In this document: piece by piece, positions 37,386 through 48,700 of the stretch
Numbering within the stretch: the stretch's first letter is position 1
Layout: every line of letters begins with the position of its first letter
Source of the DNA: Glossina fuscipes
Taxonomy: Eukaryota; Arthropoda; Insecta; Diptera; Glossinidae
Direction: 5' to 3'
DNA length: 64,000 nt
Assembly: GCF_014805625.2 (NCBI RefSeq)
Contig: NW_023998431.1
Location: forward strand, 1,208,853-1,272,852
Notes under the pieces: model-generated
What the model saw: the letters and a program-made list of their open reading frames with translations, nothing else
Database searches by the model: none
What the model was told of the DNA's origin: nothing
Translations under genes and position numbers: made by a program

Positions 37386-37410
37386 CGCAGATATATACAC
37401 ACACACACAG
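36986..37410. repeat. AT and CA microsatellite cluster
   Basis: Pure AT or TA arrays occupy 36986-37019, about 37038-37061, 37197-37216, 37308-37338 and 37366-37384, joined by CA and CACACAC tracts (37286-37307 and 37397-37408). About 425 bp in total is alternating purine-pyrimidine. The frames across it encode Tyr-Ile and His-Thr runs only. Confidence 0.9.
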
Positions 37411-39253
37411 ATATAAACGCACGCAGCCACGCTTACTTATACAATGGAAATGAATGCCTGAATTTTGCCACTTGTTTAAGCAATGAAGTGAAAAATATGT
37501 TGTTGCTCGTTGCGTTGTGCTCATTGCCACCAGCACCATTGCTATCGTTTGGTTGATTGGGAAATAAAATCCCGGAAAAATCATAGAAAATCAACGTATC
37601 GCAAATTAATGAATTGCAATGATTTTTATTGCTTTAAATGAATGGGAAAGCAAAGCCAATAAAAAAGTTAACGTTATTCCACAGTACGAAATAGCAAGCT
37701 GCACGTTGCTATTCGATTCGATAAAGCAAAAAAAAAAAAAAAAAGCAAAACGAAAAAAGCCAGAAAAACATAAACAAATTTGTGTTTATGTAACAAATAT
37801 AAACTTCATGCACAATGAATGTTGCATATGTTGCATATGTTGCAGTTTAAGATCAAATTGACCAAATAGTCGTTAAGAGCAACAGTATACGAAAATTTAA
37901 AAATTCACCGGCCGTCAATTATGTTCAATTAACGTTAAATAATTTTGTTGTTATTGCTTTTTAAATTTTATCTTTTATCTTGCTAGGCTACCTTAATTTA
38001 ATGTTAAAAAAATAAATAAATAAATAAAATCTGTTTTCGGTTTTTTTTTCTTCTCCTTTTATATTAAAAGCAAACAAAAAACGATTTTTTTTAGTTTGTT
38101 CCACATACCGATCAAATTTATATTGTCTTAAGCACTTAATCCTATAATGGCTTATAATGTACAACTACAAGAAAAAGCAGAATGAAAGCAGAGAAAAATT
38201 AAGTGATTTTCTTGGCTTTTTTTTTTTTCTTGTTTTAATATTTTTCAATTTAGTTACAACAACAAAATATCTGTGCTCAATATACCATAAAAACAACAAA
38301 AAGACAATTTTGTCTCCGTTTTTCTATATCCTATGTCTTCTCATTTCTACCTTTAACTTGTTTTCTATGGAATGATACTTAAATAAAGTGAGAAAAAAGT
38401 ACATGAGAATAAGTAAGAAATTTGCGTTCGTCTTGAGGAGAATGCTGAGTACCTATTAAATTTACTAATTTTAGCTACGATTTTTTTCATTTTATTTCGT
38501 TTTTGTTCTAAGAAATATCCCGATTCGTGTGATATACAAAATTTAATTTTCCTATTTCCTCATGTTAGTGACCGCGATAGTTTCAATAGTATATAATGGA
38601 CGAGGCAACAATTCAATCATCTTGGCATTTCCCATTCTCCCTCAATATAGATGAACATTTCTATAATACTTGCTACTATGTACTATGCTGGTATTCGCTA
38701 TTATGTAAGTGGACACTTATATTCAAATTTAATGTGCGGATAAGAACCAAAATAGCTTTCGCTAAAGATTCAAACGTTACTTGCCGGAACGGAGAGGCCG
38801 TTACGATTCAATTGATTAAATCTTTCAAATATGTATGGGGTCTCTGATATCTTTATTTAAAAAATTTGTAAGTGGACAGGTTTATAAGTCAAACGTCTCT
38901 ATTTCCGGCGCTGTCGCCTTTAATCAAGGCCATATATATCAAATTTCTATTTAGATTTTATTAATCACAGGAACTGCAGTCATAGTTGTTGGACGGATGG
39001 ACAGATGAATGCATATCAAATGCATTATTCAAGTTGTTGTAAATTATTAGGCGAAATTAATGTCCATGCATCTCTGGGCTGCGTATACGATGCTCTCTCC
39101 TGGGGATATTAGTTGAAGTTTGCTGTTCAAAACAAAAAGGTAAAAAACGTCCACTCACACATAAGTTTGATACGGAAGTCAAATCTTGCAATTTAATCTT
39201 AATTTGTCAAACTTGTCTTTGCTTTTGCATTTACGTTGCGTTGTGAATCGATT
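37411..39253. other. non-coding DNA, no gene seen
   Basis: Short frames only. A run of about 16 A lies at 37729-37744, and the short direct repeat TTGCATATG occurs near 37823-37841. Confidence 0.5.
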
Positions 39254-40126
39254 TTTTATACCCATCACCGAAGGATCCCGTTTATATTCATTTTGTTAAA
39301 ACGTTTGCAACGGCCAGAAGGAAGCATCAATGACCCCACGAAAAATATATATTCTCGATCAGCATCAAACTCAAAATTGATCTAGGCATGTCAATCTGTC
39401 TATCCGTCCGCCTGTGTAATGTCTGTTGTAAACATTATTCTGGCCGCAACAATGAAGCTATCGTCTTCAAGTTTGGCGGAAACATTATTGGTTGGTATCC
39501 TAAATAGGTCAAATCGGTTGAAGGACACATCCACAGCTCTACGTGAACTTAGAACACCTCTGGTTTTCAAAGGGAATGAGAAATTGGTTATTGCTCATTG
39601 CTAATAAACTATAGCAAATAAATGCACAAAATTTTGAATGCATATCCGATGGGCGATGCTGTAGAATTTGCGCACAAAAATAAGAAAAAATTGACCGTGC
39701 TTGGCCAATATTATAGTGTAGCAAAGTTGAATTATTTTTCAATGCCTTTATAACGAGCAGAGACACGCTTCAAAAACTCCATAAAGTATACAAATACTTA
39801 GCCAGCTTCAAATCTTGAATGCACCTAAACATATCCGCCTATTCGTCTGTCCATGTATCGGTTTGGCCAGCTTTGCAGGCTTTGTAATAGACATTTTCCC
39901 GTTAGCGAAAACGAAGACATCGCCTGCAAATTTGCAAAAGAATTGAGAATTGACGTAAACTTCTCAAAGGAAACGCCTACAACGCCCTGATATCTCTATG
40001 AAGAAAACTTTAATTTTGAAAATAGAAGAAATCAATACTGCGCCCACTCCGTAATATATAGTATGAGATATTTCTTCTTTTACTTTTTTTATCTCTTTTG
40101 TGGAGTAAACGGTGATGGGTATAAAA
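39254..40126 (+). mobile_element. TATACCCATCACCG inverted-repeat element, copy 2
   Basis: This 873-bp copy has perfect 17-bp terminal inverted repeats: TTTTATACCCATCACCG at 39254-39270 and CGGTGATGGGTATAAAA at 40110-40126. Internal blocks in the same order as copy 1: AAACGTTTGCAACGGCC, ATATATTCTCGATCAGCATC, GTCTGTTGTAAACATT, CTTCAAAAACTCCATAAAGT and a second GTCTGTCC block. The two-halves structure is visible again. There is no open frame. Confidence 0.8.
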
Positions 40127-40579
40127 GATTCGGTGTCGACCGAATTCCTTTTTTCTTTTTATTTATCTTATTATTGTTATTATTTTCTCCATCTTTTCTT
40201 CATTATCTTATTTCTTTGTCTTACAAAACAGCGTACGCATGTATATATATATATATATGTTGATATAGTTTTCTGCCTTTAGTAAATAAATTTTTTTTTT
40301 TTTGTTTATCAAAACTAAATCGATATCACGAAAAGATAAAAATAAGCACAACATTAGGCGAGAGATTTCTTCTTTAAATTAAAAACAAAATACGGAAACA
40401 AGTCATGTTAAGCTAGCTTAAGGGAAACTCCGTTTATGCTTATCATTTCTATTTGTTAATTTCGAGAGTGTCATTGGATCAAACGTGGATCGCAAGCGTA
40501 GTTAGGTTGCTTAAATTGCTGGCAAACCTTCAAAGCAAATTTCAAATGATTTATAATTTATATAACTTATACACAGGAT

Positions 40580-41356
40580 TTTTATACCCATCACCGAAGG
40601 ATGACGGGTACATTCATCTAGTCAAAACGTTTGCAACGCCCAGAAGGAAGTATCAGAGACACCACAAAGAATATATATTCTCGATCAGCATTAAAATTTG
40701 AATCGATTTAAGAATGTCTGGTTGTTCGTCTTTGTAATGTTTGTTGTAAACATTCTTCTGGCCGCAAAACTGGAAATTTCGCAGAAGAAATCAAAGTTAT
40801 TGCACTAAAGTTGGTATTGAAAATGGGTCAAATCGGTTGAAGGAGACGCCCACTTGGTTTTGCTTATTATTCATAAATGTAAAGGTAAATGTACAAAGAA
40901 GAAACTTAGAAAATCGGCTAAGTTTCATGAAAATTCATATAATCAAAAATGGCATTTTCGTAACTGCATATTCTATGGGCAATGCTATAGCGCCTTTACA
41001 AAAAAGGAAAAAAATTGGTCACGCCACCTCACTTTTATAGTTTATTATTTTTTTTTTAAACCTTTATAACGCATAGAAGTAAGTTTTAAAAACTCCATAA
41101 AGTATATAAATTCTTGGCCAATTACAAATTTGAAGTACATCTCACCATGTACGTCCGTCCGTCCGTCCGTTCATTTATCTGTATGTACAAGTGTCTATTA
41201 GTTGTGGCAAATATTCTCCCGTTAGCAACAAACTTGGAAAACAATTTAGAAATGGCCAAAACGACACACACGCCTTTGCTTTTAGCGTTTTTCCCCCCAT
41301 ATAAATATCCACTTCATTCTGAAAATAGAAGATAGATCATGGTTAAGGGTACAAAA
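40580..41356 (+). mobile_element. TATACCCATCACCG inverted-repeat element, copy 3
   Basis: It starts TTTTATACCCATCACCG like the other copies and shares AAACGTTTGCAACG, CCAGAAGGAAG and ATATATTCTCGATCAGCATT with copy 2, in the same orientation and only about 450 bp downstream. The right end is degraded (GGTTAAGGGTACAAAA). A four-fold CCGT repeat (about 41155-41170) occupies the second internal block. At about 777 bp it is shorter than the others, with at least one internal loss. Confidence 0.72.
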
Positions 41357-41944
41357 GATTCGGTCACGATCGAATCTAATTTTCTTATTTGATTAATGTT
41401 TTTTTTTTTTTATTTTATTTTATTAAAAATATGCAAAAATTAAAAAAAAAGGGAAGATAGAAATCATACTGGATCTGTGTTTAATAATTTGATGACGCTT
41501 AGCTAAGCAGTCTTGTTATATTATATTGGAGAGTACGGCAAGACTGATCTTTCTTTGTTGAAAAATTGGGAGGTTTACGCACATTTAAACTGGAATATTT
41601 TCAATCAAAGCCAAATATTTTCTGTACATATTCAGGCCCATAAATTCATTCGCTGAAGCTTTTCATGTTGTTTACATGACGATGATTCCATTATTTTCAC
41701 ATGAAAAATATTTCTGATGATTGCAAATGAAATGACTTTCGAAAATTTAATAAAGCTTCTAATAGTGGTCATGTGAAAATGAAAGCAAAACTTTTGCATT
41801 GACATAGCGTGCCATATACCATATATTATGGAAATAAAAGCCAGGAAATGCAAACAAAATTTTCAATAGTGCAGTCGGAATTTCTGAAATGCTTGGGATT
41901 ATTATGACATTATTATGGTGTGGTTATCATCCTACCGATTGTTA

Positions 41945-42510
41945 TGGAATAAAAAAACCAATCATTATATCTTAACGTAGTCTCCCTGCACTTTCGATGC
42001 ACTTTTTGTAACGATTTTTGATATATTCGATATTTTGTTTATAGCGAAAGAAATGTCGAGCCTCTTAAAATCGTCATCAACTAACTATAAGCTTCAACAC
42101 TTCGCTTTTGGCAATTGTGTGACTTTTAAAAAGAGAAAATAATCCCAGAAAGTAAACCTAATGGATAAATTACTTGAAGAAGCACTCTTTACTGATGCAT
42201 GACATGATAGCTTGTCGTGATGGGCCTCTATTGTCTTTTTCGCAAAATGCGACCGATTTTCCTTGACGTCATCATTCAAATCTTGTAATAGATTCACGTA
42301 ACCACTGTCACTGATTATTTTTGGTCTTTAAAGATACTCAACAAAATATCAAAAATCCCACGTACATCCCAAAAAACTGATGGCATAACATTGTCGGAAT
42401 ATTCTTGCTTGCGCCACTATTTTAATCGGGTCTTTTAAGACCCAGGTTTCATCCATGGGTATGAATTGATGCAAAAATTGCTAGTTTTCTCACTTTTAGT
42501 CGACGATCGG
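41945..42510 (-). pseudogene. decayed mariner transposase, minus strand
   Basis: The minus strand reads, in order with frame changes: FIPMDETWV (catalytic Asp block, usually GDETWV) near 42450, QCYAISFLGCTWDF near 42390 (family VMASVFWDxxG), an AKKTIEAHHDKLSCHAS block near 42230 (second catalytic block HHDNAxxH), an FTFWDYFLFLK block near 42140 (normally PCDFFLFP) and RYKKCIESAG near 42000, the usual C-terminus. The second-block Asn is replaced by Lys, and several stops are present. Up to about 42840 the sequence may continue the element but is not recognisable. Terminal inverted repeats were not found. Confidence 0.75.
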
Positions 42511-44250
42511 CCTACGCCACTTAGTGGGTTTCTTCATCACATTTGGGGTGATTGTCTTATTTTGACAATTACTCCGATGTCCAGTTTGATAAGTCGTATG
42601 ACCTAGTTTAAACTTCACTAACTAATATTTTATTGTTAAAAACCAATGAACAGCTTCTCAGCTTCGATATTGATTTGTTTGAAACTTTTTAAGCACAAGT
42701 GTTGTAATTTAGTGAAAGCATTTATTGTCGACACATCAAATATATGATGAAAAACCTACCGTCTTCCAACATCAAATTTAAGCGTTGCGTCGACCGGAAC
42801 TACACTCGTAATATAAAAAGTTTTCATATACATTAGTTCTTTTTAATGAAATATACCGAAACAGGCTTTAGGCAAGCTAAAAAATGGTTGTGACTCTAGC
42901 GTTACAATTGGCGTAACATTCTTTGCCCAATTAGGCGATATTATGTTGGATGCATTACGACCTTCACATTAAATAGAGAAAGAAGAGTTTGGCTTATGCG
43001 ATTATCGTAAATAAAATGATGGAACGGAGATAAACAAAATTCATTTATGTAAACTTAAGAAGCAAAATCTGATTTCTGAAACAGATAAGCATTCGGAATC
43101 TTTACTTTGGTTTGGAGGCTCTTGAAACAATTGGTGTCCTATTAAGCCAATCATAAATTAAAGCTATTGTTTCAGAAGATGCTGTGCAGATGATGTCGTT
43201 TGGCTAAGAATGAATCTCGTCTATATTGATATTATGATTCTCAGGCTGAGAAATGTCAAGTTTACAATATAAAAATGAAAGCTTTCAACTTCAACAGCAA
43301 ATACAAGTTCTATCAATAACGAGATTATGAACTAATTGCCTCGTTGTATTTCTAAAATGTCGAACTACAGGTCACTTCCTCTGGAGCGATGTAGATTTTT
43401 AAAAATGTTGAGGCCATTTAACGGTATTAGGCCATTGATTTGTGGGCCTGTGGATTTATTTGTGGGGCTCTATGAGGTCTGGAAACTCCCAAACCCTGCA
43501 AGGAAACCTTTGAATTTAAATATGTACAACCCTGATTTATTTATTTGAAATCAAGTTTAAAATTGACAGTAATCAGCTTACAAATTGCGTTTGGAATCGA
43601 TACTGAAGTCAAAAAACTTTAAAATATGTTTGTCAATAATAAATTATTGTTGTCATTTATTAATTGAATTGATTTTTAATTGTCCTTTTTTTCATTTTTT
43701 TAAATGTCTACACCTAATTCTCTTTTTACACGATAGATATGTTCCCAAAAAATTCATCTAAAAAAGATGTTGGCTAATTGGAAAAATGGTAGATTGGTTC
43801 CATAACGAAAAAAGCAACTGCAAAGTACCACAAACAACATTAAAACAATATTAAAAAAAATTCAAATTTCGCGTAAAAAAATTCGTGTAAAAAGAGAATT
43901 AAGTGTATACAGATATATGGCAGTAAGTTACTATACATTGTTCCGTACTTTTATTGAAAGATTATTAAGTAATAAATTTTAATTCTTTTTAATGATATCA
44001 TTGTAATTGTAAACGTTACAAGTGTTATATGTTACTAAACAAGCCAATACACTTGAGTATTAATTGATTCACATTTTGAAAGTTCTGTTGTATGAAAAAT
44101 GTTAAAGACTATTTATGAAAAAATATTATTTATGTAATTTTTGTTATTAGGACGAATCAATACAGACTTCTTTTTTATCTCCAAATTCAGAAGATTTATT
44201 AAAATTTGTAAATAAGAAAACATGATGTTATTATACAATGTTTTTTATCA
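42511..44250. other. non-coding DNA, no gene seen
   Basis: The 70-codon frame at 43336-43548 lacks any recognisable motif. Poly-A/T sequence dominates from 43660 to 44230. Confidence 0.45.
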
Positions 44251-44345
44251 GCCGCGTAAGTAGCCGAGGATCGCGACGAGCAACTCAATGGTCGCGAGTT
44301 CGAATCTCAATTGCGATAGACTTTTTCACTATATCGTCAAAGTTA
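44251..44345 (+). mobile_element. SINE-like tRNA head, second copy
   Basis: GCCGCGTAAGTAGCCGAG is followed by GCAACTCAATGGTCGCGAGTTCGAATCTCAATTGCG. The latter half closely resembles the SINE at 16374 (AGCAACTCAATAGTCGTGAGTTCAAACCTCAAGTGCGG). The B box GAGTTCGAATCTC is at 44296-44308. The A-box half is diverged and partly shortened, and the 3' body and tail are not recognisable. Confidence 0.72.
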
Positions 44346-47291
44346 TCCGTCACCCTTTAAATTCGAACTTTGTAGGTTTATTTACAAAATATATAGACTA
44401 TAAGTACATACATATTGAATATCTATATTTTTGTTATGCTTTTGCTCGCAGTTTGTCATAACCTCATTCGATAAGTTTGATTAGTTTGAAGTTTACAAAT
44501 CTCTTATAAAAAGAACAAGATGGAAGAACGAGTTTAATTTTTTTCGACGAATCGACTCTTAAATGGCGTTAAATAGTCTTATTGATATACTTAAATATAT
44601 TCAGAGTAAAAATTTTGTATTCGGCACTAGAACTTTTTTCTTATGCGCTTTTCGTAAAAGAATATATTTTATAAAGAAAAGAGAGAAAATATATTGCATT
44701 TTATAACACATCAGTTATCAAGGAAGGGAACTGAGGCGTCTGACGACTGACGTCGTCTTTAGCAAAAAATTTGCATTATTTTTAAAAACTGTCAATTCTT
44801 AAATGACGCCTGTAAGAATGCCATTGAGATTATTTTGTATAAAAGCTACACTTGTTTCAATGATACTGTCATTGTTATTTTGAAACACATTGGGATGCCC
44901 GAAACTCCCGATGTCGGGTAAAATACCAATGGAATTCAGGATTGAGTTGAAAACTATTATGAAAATTATTTTCCTTTCAAACCAAGATTTGATTGCTGAA
45001 GCAGTTGCAGCAGAAAGCGTCAACAAATCTTAAAAATTATTCTCGATAATCGAAATGTGTAGCTGTGATAGCCAGATAGTAAGCAGCTTGATGGCATAGC
45101 TATAATGAGAAAATTTCATGAAATGAAATTCGAAGAGCTGTTCCAGCCCTTGTGTCCTTGTGGAGATGTTTCAGGGAGAATGATTTGAACGAAATGATAA
45201 GGTCAGACCGGAAATTATGAGCATATTTTGCGAAATCGTTCGAAACACTAAAGAAACATTGGATTGATTGTTCTACTATCGAGACTATGTTGATGAATGA
45301 AATCAAAATTTTCCAAAAAAACAAAATGATTTCTTTTACTTAGTTCCGGATATTGGTTGAGGTATATAGGCGTTGCTTCCAGTGCTTCCAGGGCAATAAA
45401 CGTTTCCCTTGTTAGAAGAAAATGTTAGATTATTGCTCGTTGAAGTCAAGAAACGGTATCCTTCAAATTCGAACATCTCCGTACTATTGTTAGCTTAGTT
45501 TTCATTCACATGGGATTGCATTAACTGAGAGTTTTCATGAAAAATGGAGAAAAAAAAAAAAAAATAAATGGAGTCTAACCTAGTTGACCGTTCTTTTTTT
45601 TTTTGTTGTGCAGCAAATATTAACGATTAAGTACTCAATAAAAAAACAAGTCGACGAATTAGAATAATCTTTAAGGGCTATGGGCCTAAATTAATTTAAT
45701 TGAGAACGACAGTGACTACACGACCAAGTTTGGTTCGGTGGCTTCGTTAATAAGCAAAGTTGCTTCATATAAAATGCACTTATGCCCACAAACCTTTTGA
45801 CCGAGCTATATAGCAGGCGGCGATAACGACCAGTGCTAGTATGCTAAGTAATCAATTTCGGAACATGTTTAAATAATTGGATGTCTATGACGTCATTGAA
45901 AACAAATGACAATGAGTAGTAAGCCCATAAAGAATCGAAAAGAAAAGGAGTTTTTTTTTTTTTTTTTGTCAATAATTGATTACTTCTTCATACTGTTAAT
46001 CTATGACGATTGAAGGGCTTTAATAAATGTTATCGTATTAATTAAATGTTCACGTTTATGATAAAAGTCGCTTAAGTAATTTATGTTAATCATTAGTTAA
46101 GTATGTGTTGCGCATTCTCTTAGTCTCACTTACGGCATATAAGATAAAATAATATGAAAATGTATAGAAGATATCTGTAATTATATTATATTGACTATTG
46201 TTTAATGTGCTTGAAAAGAATGGTTAATTAATTTATTGCCTAAAATCATTTATAAATCAATTAAATAAATAACATTAAAAGAACAAAGGCTCTAAAGGTT
46301 TTATTAGGTAAAAGGGATTGCAATGATTTTTATTCATTCATGTTTGTTGATATGTAAATTTTATGTGTGTATGATAAAATATACAAAATTTCATTTTAAA
46401 TACTTGGCATTACAAACTATTACTTATATAATTATTAATTGACGTATAGGGCACTTATATAATTTTGTAAAATTCATATTATTTACGCACATAGAAATAC
46501 TGAAAACGGCACGGAAACTATTGTATATCTATATGCTTTACGTATATCTATATGTGTGCGTTTATGTATTTTATGTTCACATATTATTATACATACATAT
46601 ACACCTATATATTAATAAATGCTCAGACACGCTTTTCTCACACAGCAGTTGCCCAGTAGTGTGTACATTTCGTTGTCAGATTAGTTGACGATAATTAATG
46701 CATAATCATATTACGAATTGCATAACTATGGTTTCAAGTCATGTCGACATTGTACCATTTATTAATCAGATTATGTGTATACAAATTTAATTCCAATTGT
46801 CTCTTTGGCTGACTATACACAAAAGGTCTCATACCTTGCCTGATTTGCTTGCCTAATTGCTCGAATTGTCTTTTTTAATATTTGCTCTAACTTTATTAGC
46901 CATATCGTACGACGTTGGTGCATTGGGATGTCAGTATTTCATTATAATCGTATTAATTAATCGCATAGTAAGTCAACACTTTTCTATTTAATGATCTCTT
47001 TTCTCTTTAAGGAATGTTAAACTTTCTTCTTCTTTTTTCTTTTGCTTTTGAAAAATATTTCAAGAAAAAACTTAAAGCATAAAAAAAGAGAAATAATGGA
47101 TGATTTCATACGAATTTTTTAATATGGTTTTGTAGCCTATTCGTACTTGATGCGTGATGGTCTTACTTACTTAAATCTCTTTTAAAAATGACATCACTTT
47201 CGAGAGATTATATATACATACTTAATTAGTCAGGAATTTAATCAAGCGAAACTATCCTTTGCTTTCGACGCCGTTTTAACAACACTTGCAG
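44346..47291. other. non-coding DNA, no gene seen
   Basis: Two neighbouring minus-strand frames of 74-75 codons (44799-45026 and 45100-45324) are unusually rich in varied residues, but they could not be matched to any family or joined by convincing splice sites. A and T runs lie at about 45548-45564 and 45952-45967. Confidence 0.4.
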
Positions 47292-47368
47292 CCATTTTCG
47301 CCGCCATCGTCCACCCCCGTTCAGAATGAACGCAAAAAATCACAATGTGAACCAATAGCCTTAGCACA
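47292..47368 (+). other. candidate hidden coding exon (77 nt)
   Basis: An acceptor-like ACACTTGCAG (ends 47291) is preceded by a possible branch site TTTTAAC. A perfect U1-type donor GTAAGT begins at 47369. The segment between has one fully open frame, PFSPPSSTPVQNERKKSQ and then CEPIALA; the other two frames contain stops. Its GC content is about 48%, against about 30% around it. The exon would end in phase 2. Ser/Pro/Lys-rich content of this kind occurs in RNA-binding and cytoskeletal proteins of flies, but I do not recognise this one. A chance open frame of 25 codons with good splice sites is possible, so confidence is moderate. Confidence 0.4.
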
Positions 47369-48279
47369 GTAAGTGAACTTTTAATAAACTTTTTAAGGAA
47401 TTCAAATATTCTAATTAACCAGTTCGTGCGGTGTTAAAAAGGCATAGAAAAGTGTTTTCTTCTCGCAAGAATATAGATTAGCTTCAGATCATATTTGAAC
47501 ACAACACAAAACTTAACAAAAGTAGAGAGGGTTTCGATTATGCTAGAGAGTAGCGCCTACTTGATGAATATCTTCTGAGGAGTAATTTTCATTCTTATTA
47601 TAGTTTATATGTCGTTTTGTTCCTTCTTTTTTTTTTAAATGACTACCAATCGTTCACGGGATGCTCCCTATTCGTGTAATAGGGTGAAAGTCCGAAAGAA
47701 GTGCTTATTCACTATCGGCAGTTACGACCAAAGGAAACTGTACCACACTTGAGGCCGAGTTACCGCAGTTCTTAGCTGTTCGGCTATTCGTGCTTCCTTG
47801 AAATCTTTGGAAAATTTTCTATAAAATTGATGATTGTTGACTTGTCCATAATTAAAGAATTTTCGTTCAGTTTACATATAGTCGTGACGTTTGACGAACG
47901 CCAATTAGTCGCCCCAAATTCAATACAACTTTGTTAGTTGTTATCTTAAGTGAAGTATTTGTAAAAGCATAATAGTGGCGAACATGGTGAAGGGCGCCAA
48001 ATTGAGTTTAAAATATAAGAAAACTTTCAAAAAATCTATTATATTATATTGAGTGATCTTAAATTGAAAAGGCATAAGAGATATCTGCACCTGCATAAAT
48101 ATCTCAGTTGGGAGTACGCGGGGAAAAGGTTTGAAATCGTGGGCTTTGCGGTCGCTCTAATCGACTAGCAACCGATTCGTGGGACCATCAGTTCGTTGTA
48201 AAATTTAGAAATATTTTTGGGCAATTAATCGCAGAGTGACCGCTACAGCGTAACTATGAATGAAATGTTAATTTATCGC
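47369..48279. other. non-coding DNA, possible 5' part of a mariner relic
   Basis: No clear gene. A C/G-balanced stretch at 47640-47780 is unassigned. 47950-48280 could be the 5' portion of the mariner relic that follows, but no catalytic motif is visible there. Confidence 0.4.
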
Positions 48280-48700
48280 CAGAATGAATTTTGATGAGAC
48301 TGGAAACGCGCAAAAACTCAAACATCGGTAAATGTTATGGCGATTGTCTTTTGCAATGCCGAGATAGTGTAATCCTTAACATTTATCACTCAAGTATTAG
48401 AATGATAACAGGCGCGTATTATTCACTGCTGTTGAATGAATGCATTTGAATGGGAAAAAACTCCCTTCGAAAGAATGAGGTGTCAACCTAGTCATTAGGC
48501 AGCGGGGATATGAAATGATTTTACAATCACTATATTCTCTAGATTTCGCCACTACGAGCGACTAATCTTTAATTGAAGAGTTCAAATGATGATTGCTTGA
48601 TAAGCCTTTTGCGACGAATGAAAATCCAAACACAGGCCACAGGTCGCTATTGTGAACTATAAATTGTATTATTTGAAAATTGAAAAGACAAATTTCATAA
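48280..48700 (+). pseudogene. weak mariner transposase relic
   Basis: With frame changes the + strand gives NFDETG, then SVNVMAIVFCNAE (compare VKVMASVFWDAEG), ITGAYYSLLLNEC (ITGEYYAxLLxRL) and YSLDFATTSD (YSPDLAPSD). The order is right for the mariner catalytic core. About 40% of positions have changed, with several stops. No inverted repeats were found. Confidence 0.55.

Noticed and set aside
44799..45324. Two adjacent minus-strand frames as a possible receptor or transposase gene
   Set aside because: They are in different frames, with stops and no convincing splice sites between them, and no motif of a known family could be seen.
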